From Isoetes taiwanensis (Eukaryota; Streptophyta; Lycopodiopsida; Isoetales; Isoetaceae), in contig JAJEKV010000058.1 in the NCBI GenBank assembly GCA_021234155.1, forward strand, positions 1,915,060 to 1,979,059: a stretch of 64,000 bases of DNA, given 5' to 3'. Position numbers and translations under genes: made by a program. Below are positions 1-17,369 of this stretch, in pieces (position 1 is the stretch's first letter; every line of letters begins with the position of its first letter). Under the pieces are notes generated by a model. That model saw nothing but the letters and a program-made list of their open reading frames with translations. It ran no database searches and was not told the origin of the DNA.

Positions 1-157
1 CAGGATCAAACAAGTAATGTGGTCTAGGTTAAGTACCAAGACTGCTAAGAATGACAATAAATTTATCTTGAGGTAAAATTTATAGATGCGACATTGGGAA
101 GCTTTTCCCCTTTCCTTTTTTCTTAATTTCTGGTTGGTCCATTATCTAATATTGCAG

Positions 158-232
158 TGCCTTATGTTACAGCTATGATCAATTCAATTGCCTTATTTGT
201 TAGCTCTGGGCCAGTTTCAACGTTAACTCAAG
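158..232 (+). other. Possible internal exon at the window edge
   Basis: A strong pyrimidine tract (about 105-150) ends in ttgcag, then comes 75 bp of open frame ending at a consensus donor (caag/gtacc). The peptide starts PYVTAMINSIALFVSSG and is hydrophobic in the middle. I do not recognise the family and see no convincing partner exon in the next 2 kb. It may belong to a gene running in from the left or be a stranded exon. Confidence is low because it rests only on splice-site quality and composition. Confidence 0.22.
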
Positions 233-2061
233 GTACCTTATTTCCAAGTGCCTCTCAAAGACTGTGGCTCTTGCATCCTCATCCTCAGCTTCTTAGGTTT
301 CTCCACCATGTTTTGTATTTGGCAATGGTCATCAGCCAGCAAATTTTGTTTCTGGTACAGCATTTAACATGGTGGCATAGACATGACATGAAGCCATGAT
401 GATATCATGGGGGGAACGCAAATTTTTAAAAGCATACCAGTAGACCATTTGTGATGATGCATCACGAATATAAAGTTCCCAGCAGACCATTTGTGCTTGC
501 ATCAAGTTGTTAAAATAGTGCAAAGACATCGGATAAATCCCTTAAATGTCTTGCATTGGAGTGCGTTCGAACATCTTTCTTCCTGATAGTTAAGGTAGAG
601 TCAATATATCATTTGTTGGGGTGGAACCTTCACATCATATTTACATAAGCACTTGGAACGTTCATACAAAGGTAATAGAATCAATTGCTTATGACCCATT
701 TATTTCTTTGTATTCATTGTTAATAGCTTATGATGCATTTATTCGTTTCTATTCATTGTTTCTACTCTGCTCATGCTTCATGGCTAATAATGAATCTATT
801 GTCGAATGTGTAGACTAAACTTGTGGTCTTCCTTTTGGAATGGAGCTTAACCTTACTATGGGAAATGATATGCCATGGCCCTACTTGCAGAGAACAGAAT
901 ATCAAATGCATGAGATAAGCCATGCATGTATTAATGTTCAAATCTGAGTTTGTAAAAAAGGTATTTTTCATTCTTTTCGTTACACATGCAAGGTAGTAGA
1001 AATGCTTGGATCTGCTTGCAGAACCAATCCTTTTGACATGAACCTTGAGCATGGGTTTTACAGCATAAATATTTTTATCTTTTGTTTTTTGTGTTTCGTA
1101 TCACATGTGTAGGTCGTCTTTGCTAGAAAGAACCCTATTGTGTGTGTGCGCATTTTGTTCTAGAACCATATTTCAGTGGGAATAAACTTGCTCTTCAATG
1201 CCAGCTTTATTGTATGCGCGTTGTGGGTTTCAAAAATGTCATAGCAGTATCAACACAGATTATGGCTTGTTTTTGGTATAAACTTTGTTCGATAATGGAC
1301 TGAGGCTTATTTTTTTCTGTTGATGTAACATAGAAATAACAAGCAAATGAATTTTCTCACTGTTGCATTTCATCTAATATAGAAATAACAAGCAACTGAA
1401 ATTACATGATCCGTGTTTTATTGTGTTGAAAACTGTTGCTCTCCATGTTTACTGCAATGCAATGAGATATACTGTACTTTTGTGTACTGTAATCAGGCAC
1501 ACTAAGGATATGTTTGGCAGCCACTTGGTCCCCTGTAAATATTTTTTTCAAAGGCTATTTACCATAATACATTACTTAGCTTGCTGCTTGAAGGATGCTT
1601 TCATAGGGAAAGTAGCGCAAGAGATACAAGAGGTATGCAGACCAAGGTTTTGGTCATAATTTGGGCTAAATTTGCTCACTGTTCAAATATTTTTGATGTA
1701 CAGATCCAATGCACAAAATTTTGGACAATATATACTCATGATGGCATCTAAGATTTTGCCAGGCATCTAGAACAATAGCACTGTGTATAGCTGCGTTGCA
1801 TGATACTGCTTTCTTTGTGGAGGGAGATTTGAAACTTTTTTATTGCTCATCATTGTTTGAAAGTGGAAGCAGATTACGATATTCATTAATTGTTGGAAGA
1901 CATCTAATCTCCTTATCCCCTTTATTTCTTTTTCTCTAATTAAACAAGGCCTTCATTTTAATTTAGTGCCATATTTTCTAGATCATTTCTTTGAGTTTAT
2001 TGCCACACCAACAAGAGTATCAAACAATAGGATCCTAAACCTATGCATATATTGAAATAAA
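233..2061. other. Intergenic stretch, nothing recognised
   Basis: AT-rich sequence with no long open frame and no recognisable protein similarity on either strand. A short open segment near 1597-1650 ends at a donor-like aggtatgc, but it is too short to call. Confidence 0.4.
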
Positions 2062-2332
2062 ACATTGTAAAACGATCTTTATAGTGATGCCTTAAATTGT
2101 AGTGTATCATCCAACCCTTAACTGCCAAGTCCAATTTAACATTTCAAACATTGTAAAACGATTTATAGTGATGCCTCAAATTGATACACATGCCTCAAAT
2201 TGTAGTGTATCATCCAACCCTTAACTACCAAGTCCAATTTAACATTTCAAACATTGTAAAACGATCTTTATAGTGATGCCTCAAATTGTAGTGTATCATC
2301 CAACCCTTAACTACCAAGTCCAATTTAACATT
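2062..2332. repeat. Three-copy tandem duplication, about 85-100 bp unit
   Basis: Units start with acattgtaaaacgat at about 2062, 2148 and 2251. They share the phrases tagtgtatcatccaaccc and ccaagtccaatttaacatt. The middle copy carries an extra insertion containing a second catgcctcaaattg. A further short direct repeat of tcgactttctacacttaggc lies just downstream (about 2433 and 2484). Confidence 0.8.
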
Positions 2333-2699
2333 TTGTTCGCTTGGCAACGCTACACCATTTTGCCACTTGAGTAACATTCCTTACTTAATTAACTTGGGTG
2401 CTTAACCATCAAAACACACTACCAAACAGAGCATCGACTTTCTACACTTAGGCGAACCTTCTCACTATCCCATCACATAGAGCATCGACTTTCTACACTT
2501 AGGCGAACTTTCTCACTCCGTGATAGGTATTAGCTTATATCAAACATGTCCATATAGCACAATCTAAAATATATGATGGTATTTTTATGTTTGATTCTGT
2601 TATTGACTATTTCCTGGTTGTAGAGTGTAGGGCTGGGGCACCTATTATAATTTGGTCTCAAATGGCAGAAGACGATGACCCCTTCAAATTGCTACTAAA

Positions 2700-2727
2700 G
2701 CCCGGCAACGCCGGGCACCATAACTAG
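2700..2727 (+). mobile_element. Helitron 3' terminus (hairpin plus CTAG)
   Basis: A perfect 7-bp stem with a 3-nt loop (GCCCGGC-aac-GCCGGGC, 2700-2716) is followed seven bases later by CTAG (2724-2727) and then T. This is the classic plant Helitron end: a GC-rich hairpin, a short spacer, then CTRR inserted between A and T. The element body would lie to the left. I could not identify its TC-type 5' end, which may lie outside the window, and no Rep/helicase coding is visible, so it is probably non-autonomous. Confidence 0.6.
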
Positions 2728-3019
2728 TTCTTATTGGTTGAAGGAATTAACTTCAAGGGTGCCACTTTCAAATCCCATCAATACTATCCACTTGAAAAGG
2801 TACTGGGATCAGCATATATGCTTGTCCCTTTTTATGCTCTAGAACTTAGATAAGTTAGAATTAGAGTTAAGATTAGATAAGTTAGATTTCACTTTGCCTT
2901 GATTTCTAGAATTAATGTTTTCATTGAGTTCATGTTTGCAACTAGCCAGAGTAAAGGATATACTATCAAACAATTCTAAGACAAGGATCTCTACTAATGA
3001 TTTGCCAAGTGTCATCTGC

Positions 3020-3315
3020 AGGAGCACCCTTCTTCCATCCACATTCATCTGCCTTGCTGTGGTCCTACCCTCCATCTAGCCATCTATTCTTCATTCCATT
3101 CCCCCAAACATGCACTCTGCAAATTCAGCTTCACCATCATGGCAGAGTTGCAGGGAATTAAGATTAACTTGTTTATGTGTTTCCATGACAGGTGCATCCT
3201 TTTCCCATCTATATTCATCTGTCATAAGTGGTCCTGCCATTCATTTAGACTCCTCATTCTTGTTTTCATTCCCAAAAAGCACTCTGCATTTCAGCTTCAC
3301 CACCAGAGCAGAGTT
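3020..3315. repeat. Diverged tandem duplication of about 170-190 bp
   Basis: The phrases ccatctattcttcattcc, gcactctgcaaattcagc and ttcaccatcatggcagagttg (about 3020-3145) recur in diverged form at about 3190-3315. This is an old direct duplication with no coding function visible. Confidence 0.6.
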
Positions 3316-4342
3316 GCAATTTTTTGAAGAAGAGACATGCATTTTCTTGTTTTGGCGAGATCTCAGCACTAGCGATCCTCGTTTGTGGGGTATGCATGTA
3401 CAAGTTTTTGTATACTGTATATTAAGGTTTGCAAAATACTATAAGGTTTGACAGAATGTACTTAATGGTGTTAATTTTGTACATGTATTGTAAATTTTTT
3501 GAGGCTCTCGCTGCCCTACGTAACCCCCCGTGTGAATATGCACCCAAACCAAAGGGGGTTTAAGGGGGATTTTAATTTAAATGTGTAAAGTGCAATGGTT
3601 GTGTTAATAATGTTAGTTTTGTGTTAATGGTTTCTGTTAACTAAAAAATTTTTTGGCCCCTTCGGGGCCTTAAGGATGGTAGAGGTGCTCAAATTATGGA
3701 AACGAAAACATTGCATAGAATTAGATATATAATATTCATACCAATGTATAATATTATACAATACAAGAATTTAGCGCAACCCACAATATACAACCCACAA
3801 TATCATCTTCAACCCACAATATACAAGTTTAGAGTCATAACTAGCATTGGCATTTGTGTAGATCAAAAATATTCATAGGATCAAAGAGGAAAATATGATT
3901 TAAAATCATAATGGCACCTCTTAAGGTGCCAAGATTGCAATTTTTTCATCTAAAGAATCATGTTATGGCAGTCTTGCATGAGTCTTACACTAAGCCTGGA
4001 TAACCCGTGATGCTACTGTAAACAACGGAATAAGAGATGGAGTGAAGAGAATACAAACCAGGTTCGTATATGTGTTGCATTTGTTCCCAGCTCTGCCATA
4101 GTGGACGAATTTTCAAACCGTTGCTCTGCTATAAGATCAGATAAGAAAGAAACTGGATCCGATGCTGTTACAACAAGTCTTGTACCATGGCAAGCGTTCG
4201 TAACCATATGGCGCATATGTAGAACATGTTTAATCTCATAAAGAGGAAATACAAATAGAAAAGTAATGGCAACAATAATCCAGATGATAACTAGCATTTG
4301 CATCTGCGCAGACCAAAAATGTTCATAGGATGAAAATGTTCA

Positions 4343-9797
<5,455 letters not shown>

Positions 9798-10055
9798 CAC
9801 GTGGCATAGCTAGAAACGCAGGAAAGTGGGCAGCTCGGGTTAGGCAACCCTGCTAAAAAAAAAAAAAAAAAAATTATAAGCAAGGTCTAGGCATTCATAT
9901 GTAGCATAGGATTCAACTAGAAGAAAAAAGATAAAACCAGGGTCGATTTCTTGGAACTCAAGTTGGAACATATGGATCGATCCATATCGCTAACTTCACC
10001 TAAAGGCCATAACGGCCAAGAAAGAGTAGTACGCGACGTGGCAAACTGACGTGGC
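9798..10055 (+). promoter_or_regulatory. ACGT-core motif cluster upstream of the 10149 gene
   Basis: A G-box (CACGTGGC) sits at 9798-9805. Two ACGT-core bZIP-type sites follow: GACGTGGC at 10035-10042 and TGACGTGGC at 10047-10055, about 100 bp before the start codon. In plants such sites bind bZIP or bHLH factors in light, ABA and stress responses. The motifs are seen directly; regulatory use is inferred. Confidence 0.45.
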
Positions 10056-10120
10056 GTCCAAGTTGGCAATTCCACGTAAGCGGCGAGGCTGGTTAGGGTT
10101 TAGGGCTTAACGATTCGGCT

Positions 10121-10231
10121 ATGGTCTGCTTTGGAAACCAAGCAGAAAATGGGGCCAAAGGATCCAGAGGCGCGAGTTACCAAGGTTCTAAAGCTAGTTG
10201 CTCGTCGTCTATGTGCCCAAGAAACCAATGA
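10121..10231 (+). CDS. Upstream ORF overlapping the main start
   Basis: An ATG at 10121 opens a 36-codon frame (MVCFGNQAENGAKG...) that ends at TGA 10229-10231, out of frame with the main protein and overlapping its start at 10149. If both ATGs are in the mRNA, the upstream one would reduce main-ORF initiation. The transcript start is unknown, so it could lie outside the mRNA. Confidence 0.35.
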   Translation: MVCFGNQAENGAKGSRGASYQGSKASCSSSMCPRNQ

Positions 10232-12790
10232 AGATGTGGATGAAGCCTTGCTTGATCCTCCCCAATTGCGAGCAACCCTTCAGCGGGCTCTTACGGATCT
10301 TCCTCTCGGCAACGCGCCAGTTTTTGCTGAATCAGACCTCGAGAGGTATGTTAAACTATTGCTTGATGAAATCTGTCTCTCCAGACCAGATTTGGCTGCA
10401 AGATGTACCCAACCTGCAGCAGAGCGTGAAGAGCTTCCCTGCGCAAATATTCAAGATGGTAAACTGGAGCAGGAATCTTTGCCATTCCTTTTGGAAGTTG
10501 TACAGGGACCCTTGCTCACCAATTCAGAATATGCCAGAGCTGTGGATGCATTAATAAAAGCTGCTGATAGTGGAGCAGAGATCAGCCAACAGGCGCAGGA
10601 GTGGCAGTTTGCAACCAGCAGAATTTTACTAGCAAGGCCAAATTGTGATTTAACAATATGGTGGGCTGTAGCAGCAGTAGAAATAGCAGTGCTTTTGCCC
10701 ATCTTGAAGCAAGCTGAAGACAAAGTTTCGGCTCTTGCTTCTTTGGCAAAGACACTGTTTACACGTCTAAAAGGAATGATTATAGGCCATGCCAGTCCAG
10801 AAATTACAATCGCTGTGTTAGCGCCTTTAGTTGGTGTGCTCTTTGTAGGACTAGTAATGATGAGTAAGGCAGCCCAGTGGCAGGAAGGGGTGAAAGATTT
10901 GGAAACTGTGTGTAAAGAGGTCATAGGGTTTGTGGCCCTTTATCGTCATACTCCAGAAAACATGGAGGGCTCCAGAAGTGGTAGTCTAGAGTCAAACAAA
11001 GAGGCTACCTGTTCTGAGGCTAAAAGAGTTTCATCAATTGCAAGGATGATAAAGGCAATTGGTTTTGATACAGGGTTTAAGTCGGATACCGAGATAGTTT
11101 TTCCATTGGCTCCAAAGCTTTTGTATAAATCATCATGCAAGAAAAATAGAAGTGCAAACTTTTGGGCAAACATTGTCTCTGCCGAACTTATCTTGCTCCA
11201 TTTAATTACAAAAATTATAAATTTTCGAGGCAATACGAACTTGCGCACTAAAGATGAGCTTCTTACTAAAAAGATTTTGCATGAGCTCCACCAACCTGCA
11301 GTTCATGGCCTGTATGCAATTGGCACATCTAAATCATATGGTGAGTCTAGCTTTGTATCATTGAAATGGATCTACTGTGTACCTTTCGAGGATGGAGCAA
11401 CCTTGCTTTCCTATTTCAGCCTAGTATGATGTGAAAGACTTTGGAAACATATAAATAACCAATTACCAGAAGAGGAATAGAACTAAGATCAAATTATGGT
11501 AGCACTCATAAGCGCTAGATATATGAAGCTCCTTGTACATGGTTTTGGGATTCGATGTCGACATAGACTAAAAACTTGGCAAACCATATTTTTACATGGT
11601 ATCTTTTCTGTTCTTATAAACTAGTTACTGACTATGTTGAAATTAATTTTTTGATCCTGTAGGCATTCTCCTAGATTTGTTAAGCAGAAAGGTGCTTCCA
11701 ACTGCACATATATTGGTAGGTTATTTATGCTCACTTTTCTAAATGTATATGTCCACAGTTTTTGGGTGTCAGTTTCAACGTCTGAAGTTGAAATGCTGTT
11801 TACAGGATGCTGAGGAAGAACTGTTGCTACGTGACGTTATCTGCAAAGCTGTCTTGGTCAATGAGCCATGTTGCTATAATAAAACAACGTATAACTCCAA
11901 GGAAACCATTGAGGAAGCTTGTGTACTGGTTATACAGAGAGTAGCAGTTGCACGAAAAGCTTCTGAACGCCTCAGGTATATTAGCTTTGAAAGTTTTTAA
12001 TGTCTCTATGTTTAACAGACACAAGATCTATAACCAGGTCACAAGGAGAACGTTCTCGAGCCCTTGATTTATTCTCCAAAGTCCTGGAATTGGATCTTCC
12101 ACCCCATTTTGCACATTGGTTATGTGCATTGAAGATCCCAGAAAAGCCATCTGAGATAATTACAATGGATAAGAGTTCCCTCTTAGGTCTGTAACACCCT
12201 ATTATGGAATCCGCAGAATAATTTTTTTTAATAATTTTGTGATATTATTTGCAGGTTGGCTTCTCAATTTGCAAAATGATCTCTTTAAAAAGCTGCATGA
12301 TAAATGTTTGCTGAAGAGTCGAATTTTGCTTGGGCTTATAGCTACAAAGGATGTGGCTGAAATACCAGAGGAAGCCTTCATCATAGATAAGGTAGGTGAT
12401 ATTAATGCAGCAGACAATGATCCCGCCAAGGCTATGAATACGGCATTTGCAGATGCTGCACAGAGCATGCGGAATATGGGATTGCATAAGAGCAAAAAAA
12501 AGGGGGACATCATTTTTGAAAGATATGAACATACAATGACAGATAATAATGGTGAAGAGAATGAACTTACTAGTGATAACGAGGATGATATTCACCAAAG
12601 TGGTAATGAAGAAGATCTGGAGGAAGTTTGTGGCACTGATAGCATGTTTGATAATCATGTCAAAATTAAGACTCCAAATTCAAAGTCAAAGCGAGCTTCC
12701 AGCAGTTTGAGTCCCCAAAACAGATCAGTGCTAAGTAGCAACGGAAGGAAATCTGCTAAGAGACTCAAGAAGATGCGGAAAAAGGCTTAA
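10149..12790 (+). CDS. Unknown two-TM protein with acidic/basic tail, five exons
   Basis: I do not recognise the family. Proposed exons: 10149-11340, 11663-11715, 11806-11975, 12038-12186 and 12255-12790. All have GT-AG borders and keep phase, giving 699 aa. The ATG at 10149 is the first in-frame Met. The N-terminal 160 residues are charged and helical. Two hydrophobic segments lie near residues 169-190 (WWAVAAVEIAVLLPIL) and 219-240 (IAVLAPLVGVLFVGLVMM), suggesting a membrane hairpin. The tail is rich in acidic and Ser residues (about 600-670) and ends in a basic stretch (KRLKKMRKKA) that could be a nuclear or nucleolar signal. It converges on CFAP99. The gene model is good; no function is assigned. 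Confidence 0.8.
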
Positions 12791-13142
12791 CCTCTGGCAT
12801 AATGTGCTAAGATGGACAGATTATGCATGTTGTCTTAATTATGGTTGATAATTCAAAGCCAATCAGAAGTCTGTTATGTCAAACAATGCTTTGCGCCACA
12901 ACATTAACAAGCCTCCATTCAAACACTTGACCGTTTATGCTCCATTCTTGTGCTGGATTGCAGCTTTATGAAGATCATTTGTGCAACTTTAGCGTTCAAG
13001 GGCTTTGTTTTCTGAACATTGAAATTTTCAAACCTCCGCTACAAGGAGTATCTTACTTTGAACTTATTTGTTGCCCCTCATAAACTTGGTTGACAGTTTT
13101 GTTCTTTTGAATTAACAATTGGCAATTAAAAGTAATTGGCCA

Positions 13143-13482
13143 TCAGGCAGCCTTTTTTCTTTTGAGTTGATGTTGGCAATTAGAAATAATTGGCCATCAG
13201 ACGAGAACAATGTTTGCAATGATTGGCACGCGTTGATATGAAATATAGCTTTCAAATCTGCATTTGCCGTATCTTAATTAATCATATTTGTTCTCATAAA
13301 CTTGGGCAAAGGAAAACAATCATAAAATAATTCAGGCAGCCTTTTTTTTTGAGTTGATGTTCATTTGGCCATCAGACGAGAACAATGTTTGCAATGATTG
13401 GCACGCGTTGATATGAAATATAGCTTTCAAATCTGCATTTGCCGTAATAATTAATCATGGCGTTCTCAACCTAGGCAAAGGC
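13143..13482. repeat. Direct repeat between convergent genes, reaching the CFAP99 last exon
   Basis: About 120 bp (gcagccttttttc, gttgatgtt, then a long nearly identical block with gattggcacgcgttgatatg and caaatctgcatttgccgta) occurs at about 13148-13267 and again at about 13336-13447. Similarity then continues weakly (aattaatcat, gcaaagg) through the CFAP99 stop codon at 13455. The second copy therefore overlaps or abuts that gene's 3' UTR. Confidence 0.75.
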
Positions 13483-16400
13483 TCTTTGGTGTGTAAACTA
13501 TCCATTAGGGGCCGTTTCTTGGCCTCTTTCTTGCAAATAAAATGAACGTGTGCAAGCTCTCTCATTTTCTTTACCATCAACGCCTTCTCAAATAAATGGT
13601 TGCGCTTCTGAGCACCCAAAACAAAGCATGTCGATTGAGATGAAATCAATTTCAAACTTAACACTGGACAGCATGCAAGTACCTCTATCTTTGAAGCAGC
13701 AATGGCAGCCCTACGGCTTTCTTCTTGTCGTTTCAAAGCGAGTCTTGTGTCGACCAAGTGTTGCTTAACTTGCTCCACAGACATCTCTTCTAGCAAATCA
13801 TGACCACCGGTAGTGGTAGGATCAAATTTTTTAACAAACTTTATCCGCTCCAGGTCCTGTGAGATTTTATTGATTTTGATAAATAATTTCTGGTTCAAGA
13901 AGAACCAATTATATAAAAAAACTCACGTGTAGTTTTCGAACAAGCTCTTGCCTCATCTTCAGCTCAATATTCCGCCTAAGGGCAACATCTGATTCATTCT
14001 GTGCTGACTGATTTTGAATCTTAATCGCCCTGAGCTTTCTAGATTCTGCTACCTTAGCAGCTGCTTCCTGCAAAGAAAGCAACATGTTAAAAAGATTGGT
14101 GAAGAAAAAATGCAAATGATGCACTTTGAATTAGATGGTTTGCTCATAAATGATCTTTTCATAGTCCTATTTGCTTTACAAACGAAAAATGCTAGAACAA
14201 CAGACCTTCGACGCATCCCGATCCTTCAGAACATCCTCCCGTAGAATTTTATTTGTAAACTCATTTATAAAAGAAGCCTCTGCTTTCATATCCATTAGTC
14301 TGTGACCTTCCACTCTAATATTTGCTGCCGTTTCCTGATTTTCTTTTACCTGTTTCCATGCCACTTTAGTGCACATGCTTCAATAATGAAAAGTATGCAA
14401 ATCTGTCAAACATGGTCAATCTCCTTCCTTTGGCAGCTTATCACCTTAGCAAGTTTTGCTTCTGCAGCTGCCTCGATTGTGAGCAGGGCGGCGGCTTTTT
14501 TGAGCTGTAGATCCAAAGCTTGTGCCGTTTCCATTTCTGAACGCACCTCATTCTGAACACAAAGCAATAACTATTTATTAATAAATCCAGCATGAATTTG
14601 AAGTCTTTCATCAGTTAACTCCAAACAAAACCTGCCATGTCTTGTAATCCGAGTCATCCCTAAGCTCCACTTCGAAATTTTCAATCCGCTGCCTATCTGC
14701 CTCTATTTGTTTTAGGTATAAAAAATGCTCACGTAAAACAGCTGCTGCATTTAGCTTCACCTGTAAAGTTACAGAAAAGGAATATAAGAAAGTCCTAGTA
14801 AGCAGAGGTTACAGGTGCTTACTTCTTTTGAGGGTGGTGGTGGAATTCGATTGACTTGCGGAGGAATATATAGAGTTTCCATCTTCTTTTTTTCCTCCAC
14901 CTGAGATAAGGGAGAAAAATAACAGCTCAATATCATCTATATAGCATCTGTTCATCAGCTACATTTTCTTATAATTTTTTATGGGGTGTATTTTGATGGC
15001 TCCTCTACAGTTGCCATTGTTTTCATAGTCGTCCTTGCGAATCAAAAAAGATCTTTTCCTTGAGGCCTTGTTGCTAGAAATTGCACAAAAGGCCTTACTC
15101 AAAATTATACAAACAAGGAAGTGTCTTTTAAGGACACAATAAAGCAAAGTACTAACAGTTTTAATTATAACGAAAATAGAAATGCACTCAGCATCTCTTT
15201 CAAGAAATCTATTCCTATAAAATACTCAATTAGTCCTCCTTTTTCCTGACCATGCAAGGAAGGATAGTGCAATGTTATTCAGAAAGCAACCAGTCTAACA
15301 TTGTCATAGTATACTTGCGAGCTACTGGTTTTAAAAATGTCTTACCTCTTTCTTAATAACGTTCAAGTTTGAAGGTCTCTCCAATGTCCGGAGTCGAAAG
15401 GGTCGATTTTTTGTGTTAGCATAAAATTGAGCCTTTCTTCTTCTGTTCTCACCATAAATAATCTCCAGCCTTTTTGCCCACTTTGATGGACCGCCTGTCC
15501 ATTTAGGGGCAGGCTTGGACTTGAAACACGCAAGCTGAAATGAATAAGACATGAAGTTACTGCATACAAACATGTTGGACAGTGGTGGGTAATGAAGACA
15601 TTTACCGACCTGTTCCTCTTCTTCCTTCAAGACATCCCCCCTGTTTGCAGATAGTTTGAATGGTTTTGTCCTGGTTGGTTTAATTTGTCCTCTTCTGTCC
15701 TTTATAACAACTTTCTCTTCTACACTGAGACAAGCAGAATCTTACAAGGTTCAGGGAAGATCGTATTTAAGTTTCAGCATACTATTTTATGAAGAATAAC
15801 AAATAGCATAAAATGCAACCTCTTGATTAAATCCTTTGCATCATTTTGCCATGTGCCAACACGGTTGATTAGGACTTTAATAAACTGCCAAACTTTCAAC
15901 AAAAACAAAGTCATACATTAATGTTTGCATCATAGATGATAAAACTGCGAGCTAATAAACACAATCGATAGCAGGCTATACATTCTAGTATTGCTTACAT
16001 CGACATCATAAAATTTGAGCCATTCTTCTTTGCATAATGCAAGTTCATGAGCTGTAAAAATGAACTGGAGAAACGGGAGTACTTTCTGAGCGTTTTGGCT
16101 GAGAATAAGCCTCCTGTTCAAAACATAAACACAGGATAAACAAGACATAGATGACACCAATACATCTACTGAGTAATAAAGCATCTTATTTTGATGGCAC
16201 CTATATTCTAAGTTGGGTATAGACAACAAAGTTAAGGATCAGCAAATAAATCATCTCTCTTTCCCGAGCTTTTCTTCTTTAATAGTTCCAAAATTCTTAC
16301 GTTTTAGTTGGTCATAGACGTTTATCTCTTATCCATATGCTTCTCTAGGCTTATGAAAATGCAATTCTCTAAGCTTTCCAAATAACAATGCAAAGGCTTT

Positions 16401-17369
16401 ACTTCCCCACTATTATTCTGCATGATAAAAATTGTCCACCTAGTTTGGACATGGTAAAATATAATGTTTTGCCTGGACCAAGGACTTCCCCACTTAATCG
16501 CATTTCACACGTTATCGATTTCCTAGTGTGTTGTATAGGTTGTTTAAATCAGATAACGCTAGAACATCCAGCTTTAGAAGATAAATTGTTTTTTTCCTGA
16601 TAATGCGTTGTCAAAGACAAAACACAACTTAGAGTGAGGAAATTCTCACTTTTGACTACAATGTCAAATATTTGATGAAACATATGCACACCTTAAATTC
16701 GGAAATGTTAGCTCCTCTAAACGGATCAGGATCAAGTATGAAAGGACTGCAAAAAGATGCTGGTCTTGGGGTTGTATAAGACCCGGTTTACATTGAAGGA
16801 GTTTAGACATGATAGTATTTGTTAATTGCTTGTACCGGCAACAACCGTAAAGTACCTGCATAAAATTAAAGATCTATTAGGTAATAATACATGATACTCA
16901 AGAACCTTATGATGGTTACAAGGATTTTTCCAATCAACTTATTCACTGGTTGGAAACAAGTAAATTTTCAATTACTGGTTGAATTAATATAATTTTTTCT
17001 TTATAGAAGGGTGGAAATAGGACACTGTATTTTTCTCAATTAAGTTAAAATCCAAATCTTACTTTCAGACAGGCAAATCATTCCGAATGGGTTATAATAA
17101 AGAGCAGAATGCAGGGAGAAGCAGTGCACCTGTTTTACAAAAATCACGTCATGTTCATGCACAACGTGCATGGAAGGCAAGATGCGATTTGCATGGTCAT
17201 CACAGGAAACATCGCGCGGGGCCTCCATTAGGTAACTCCAAAGGGCTTGTTCAGTGACTCCAAGCAAAAGCCTGGCCGATAATCTGCGACCTTTTCGTCC
17301 AAATTGCCGGGCCTTAAAAGCTCCATGGTGGGAGGCGTAGGCAATGCAGGCTTCCTCCGCCATCGCCAT
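13455..17369 (-). CDS. CFAP99: Cilia- and flagella-associated protein 99 (CFAP99)
   Basis: Axonemal protein of motile cilia; here it would act in the sperm flagellum. Thirteen exons, all GT-AG and in phase, give 604 aa: 17130-17369, 16692-16855, 15999-16113, 15820-15884, 15610-15724, 15346-15534, 14823-14900, 14632-14760, 14445-14552, 14206-14349, 13927-14067, 13683-13856 and 13455-13607. Family marks by residue: VLYGCCRYKQL at 81-91, LFAVLSYLILIRLEEL near 114-129, FLQFIFTAHEL near 148, KPTRTKPFKL near 210-220, then LNAAAVLRE (exon 8), a long charged coiled coil (about 323-500) and FDPTTTGGHDLL near 507-518. A second Met at 17363 is an alternative start. The last intron (13608-13682) is 75 nt with no stop, so its retention would add 25 residues. 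Family identity is from remembered CFAP99 similarity and is strong. Confidence 0.9.

Noticed and set aside
3650-3680. Second Helitron-like hairpin (GGCCCC-ttc-GGGGCC)
   Set aside because: A perfect stem but no CTRR terminus follows at the right distance.
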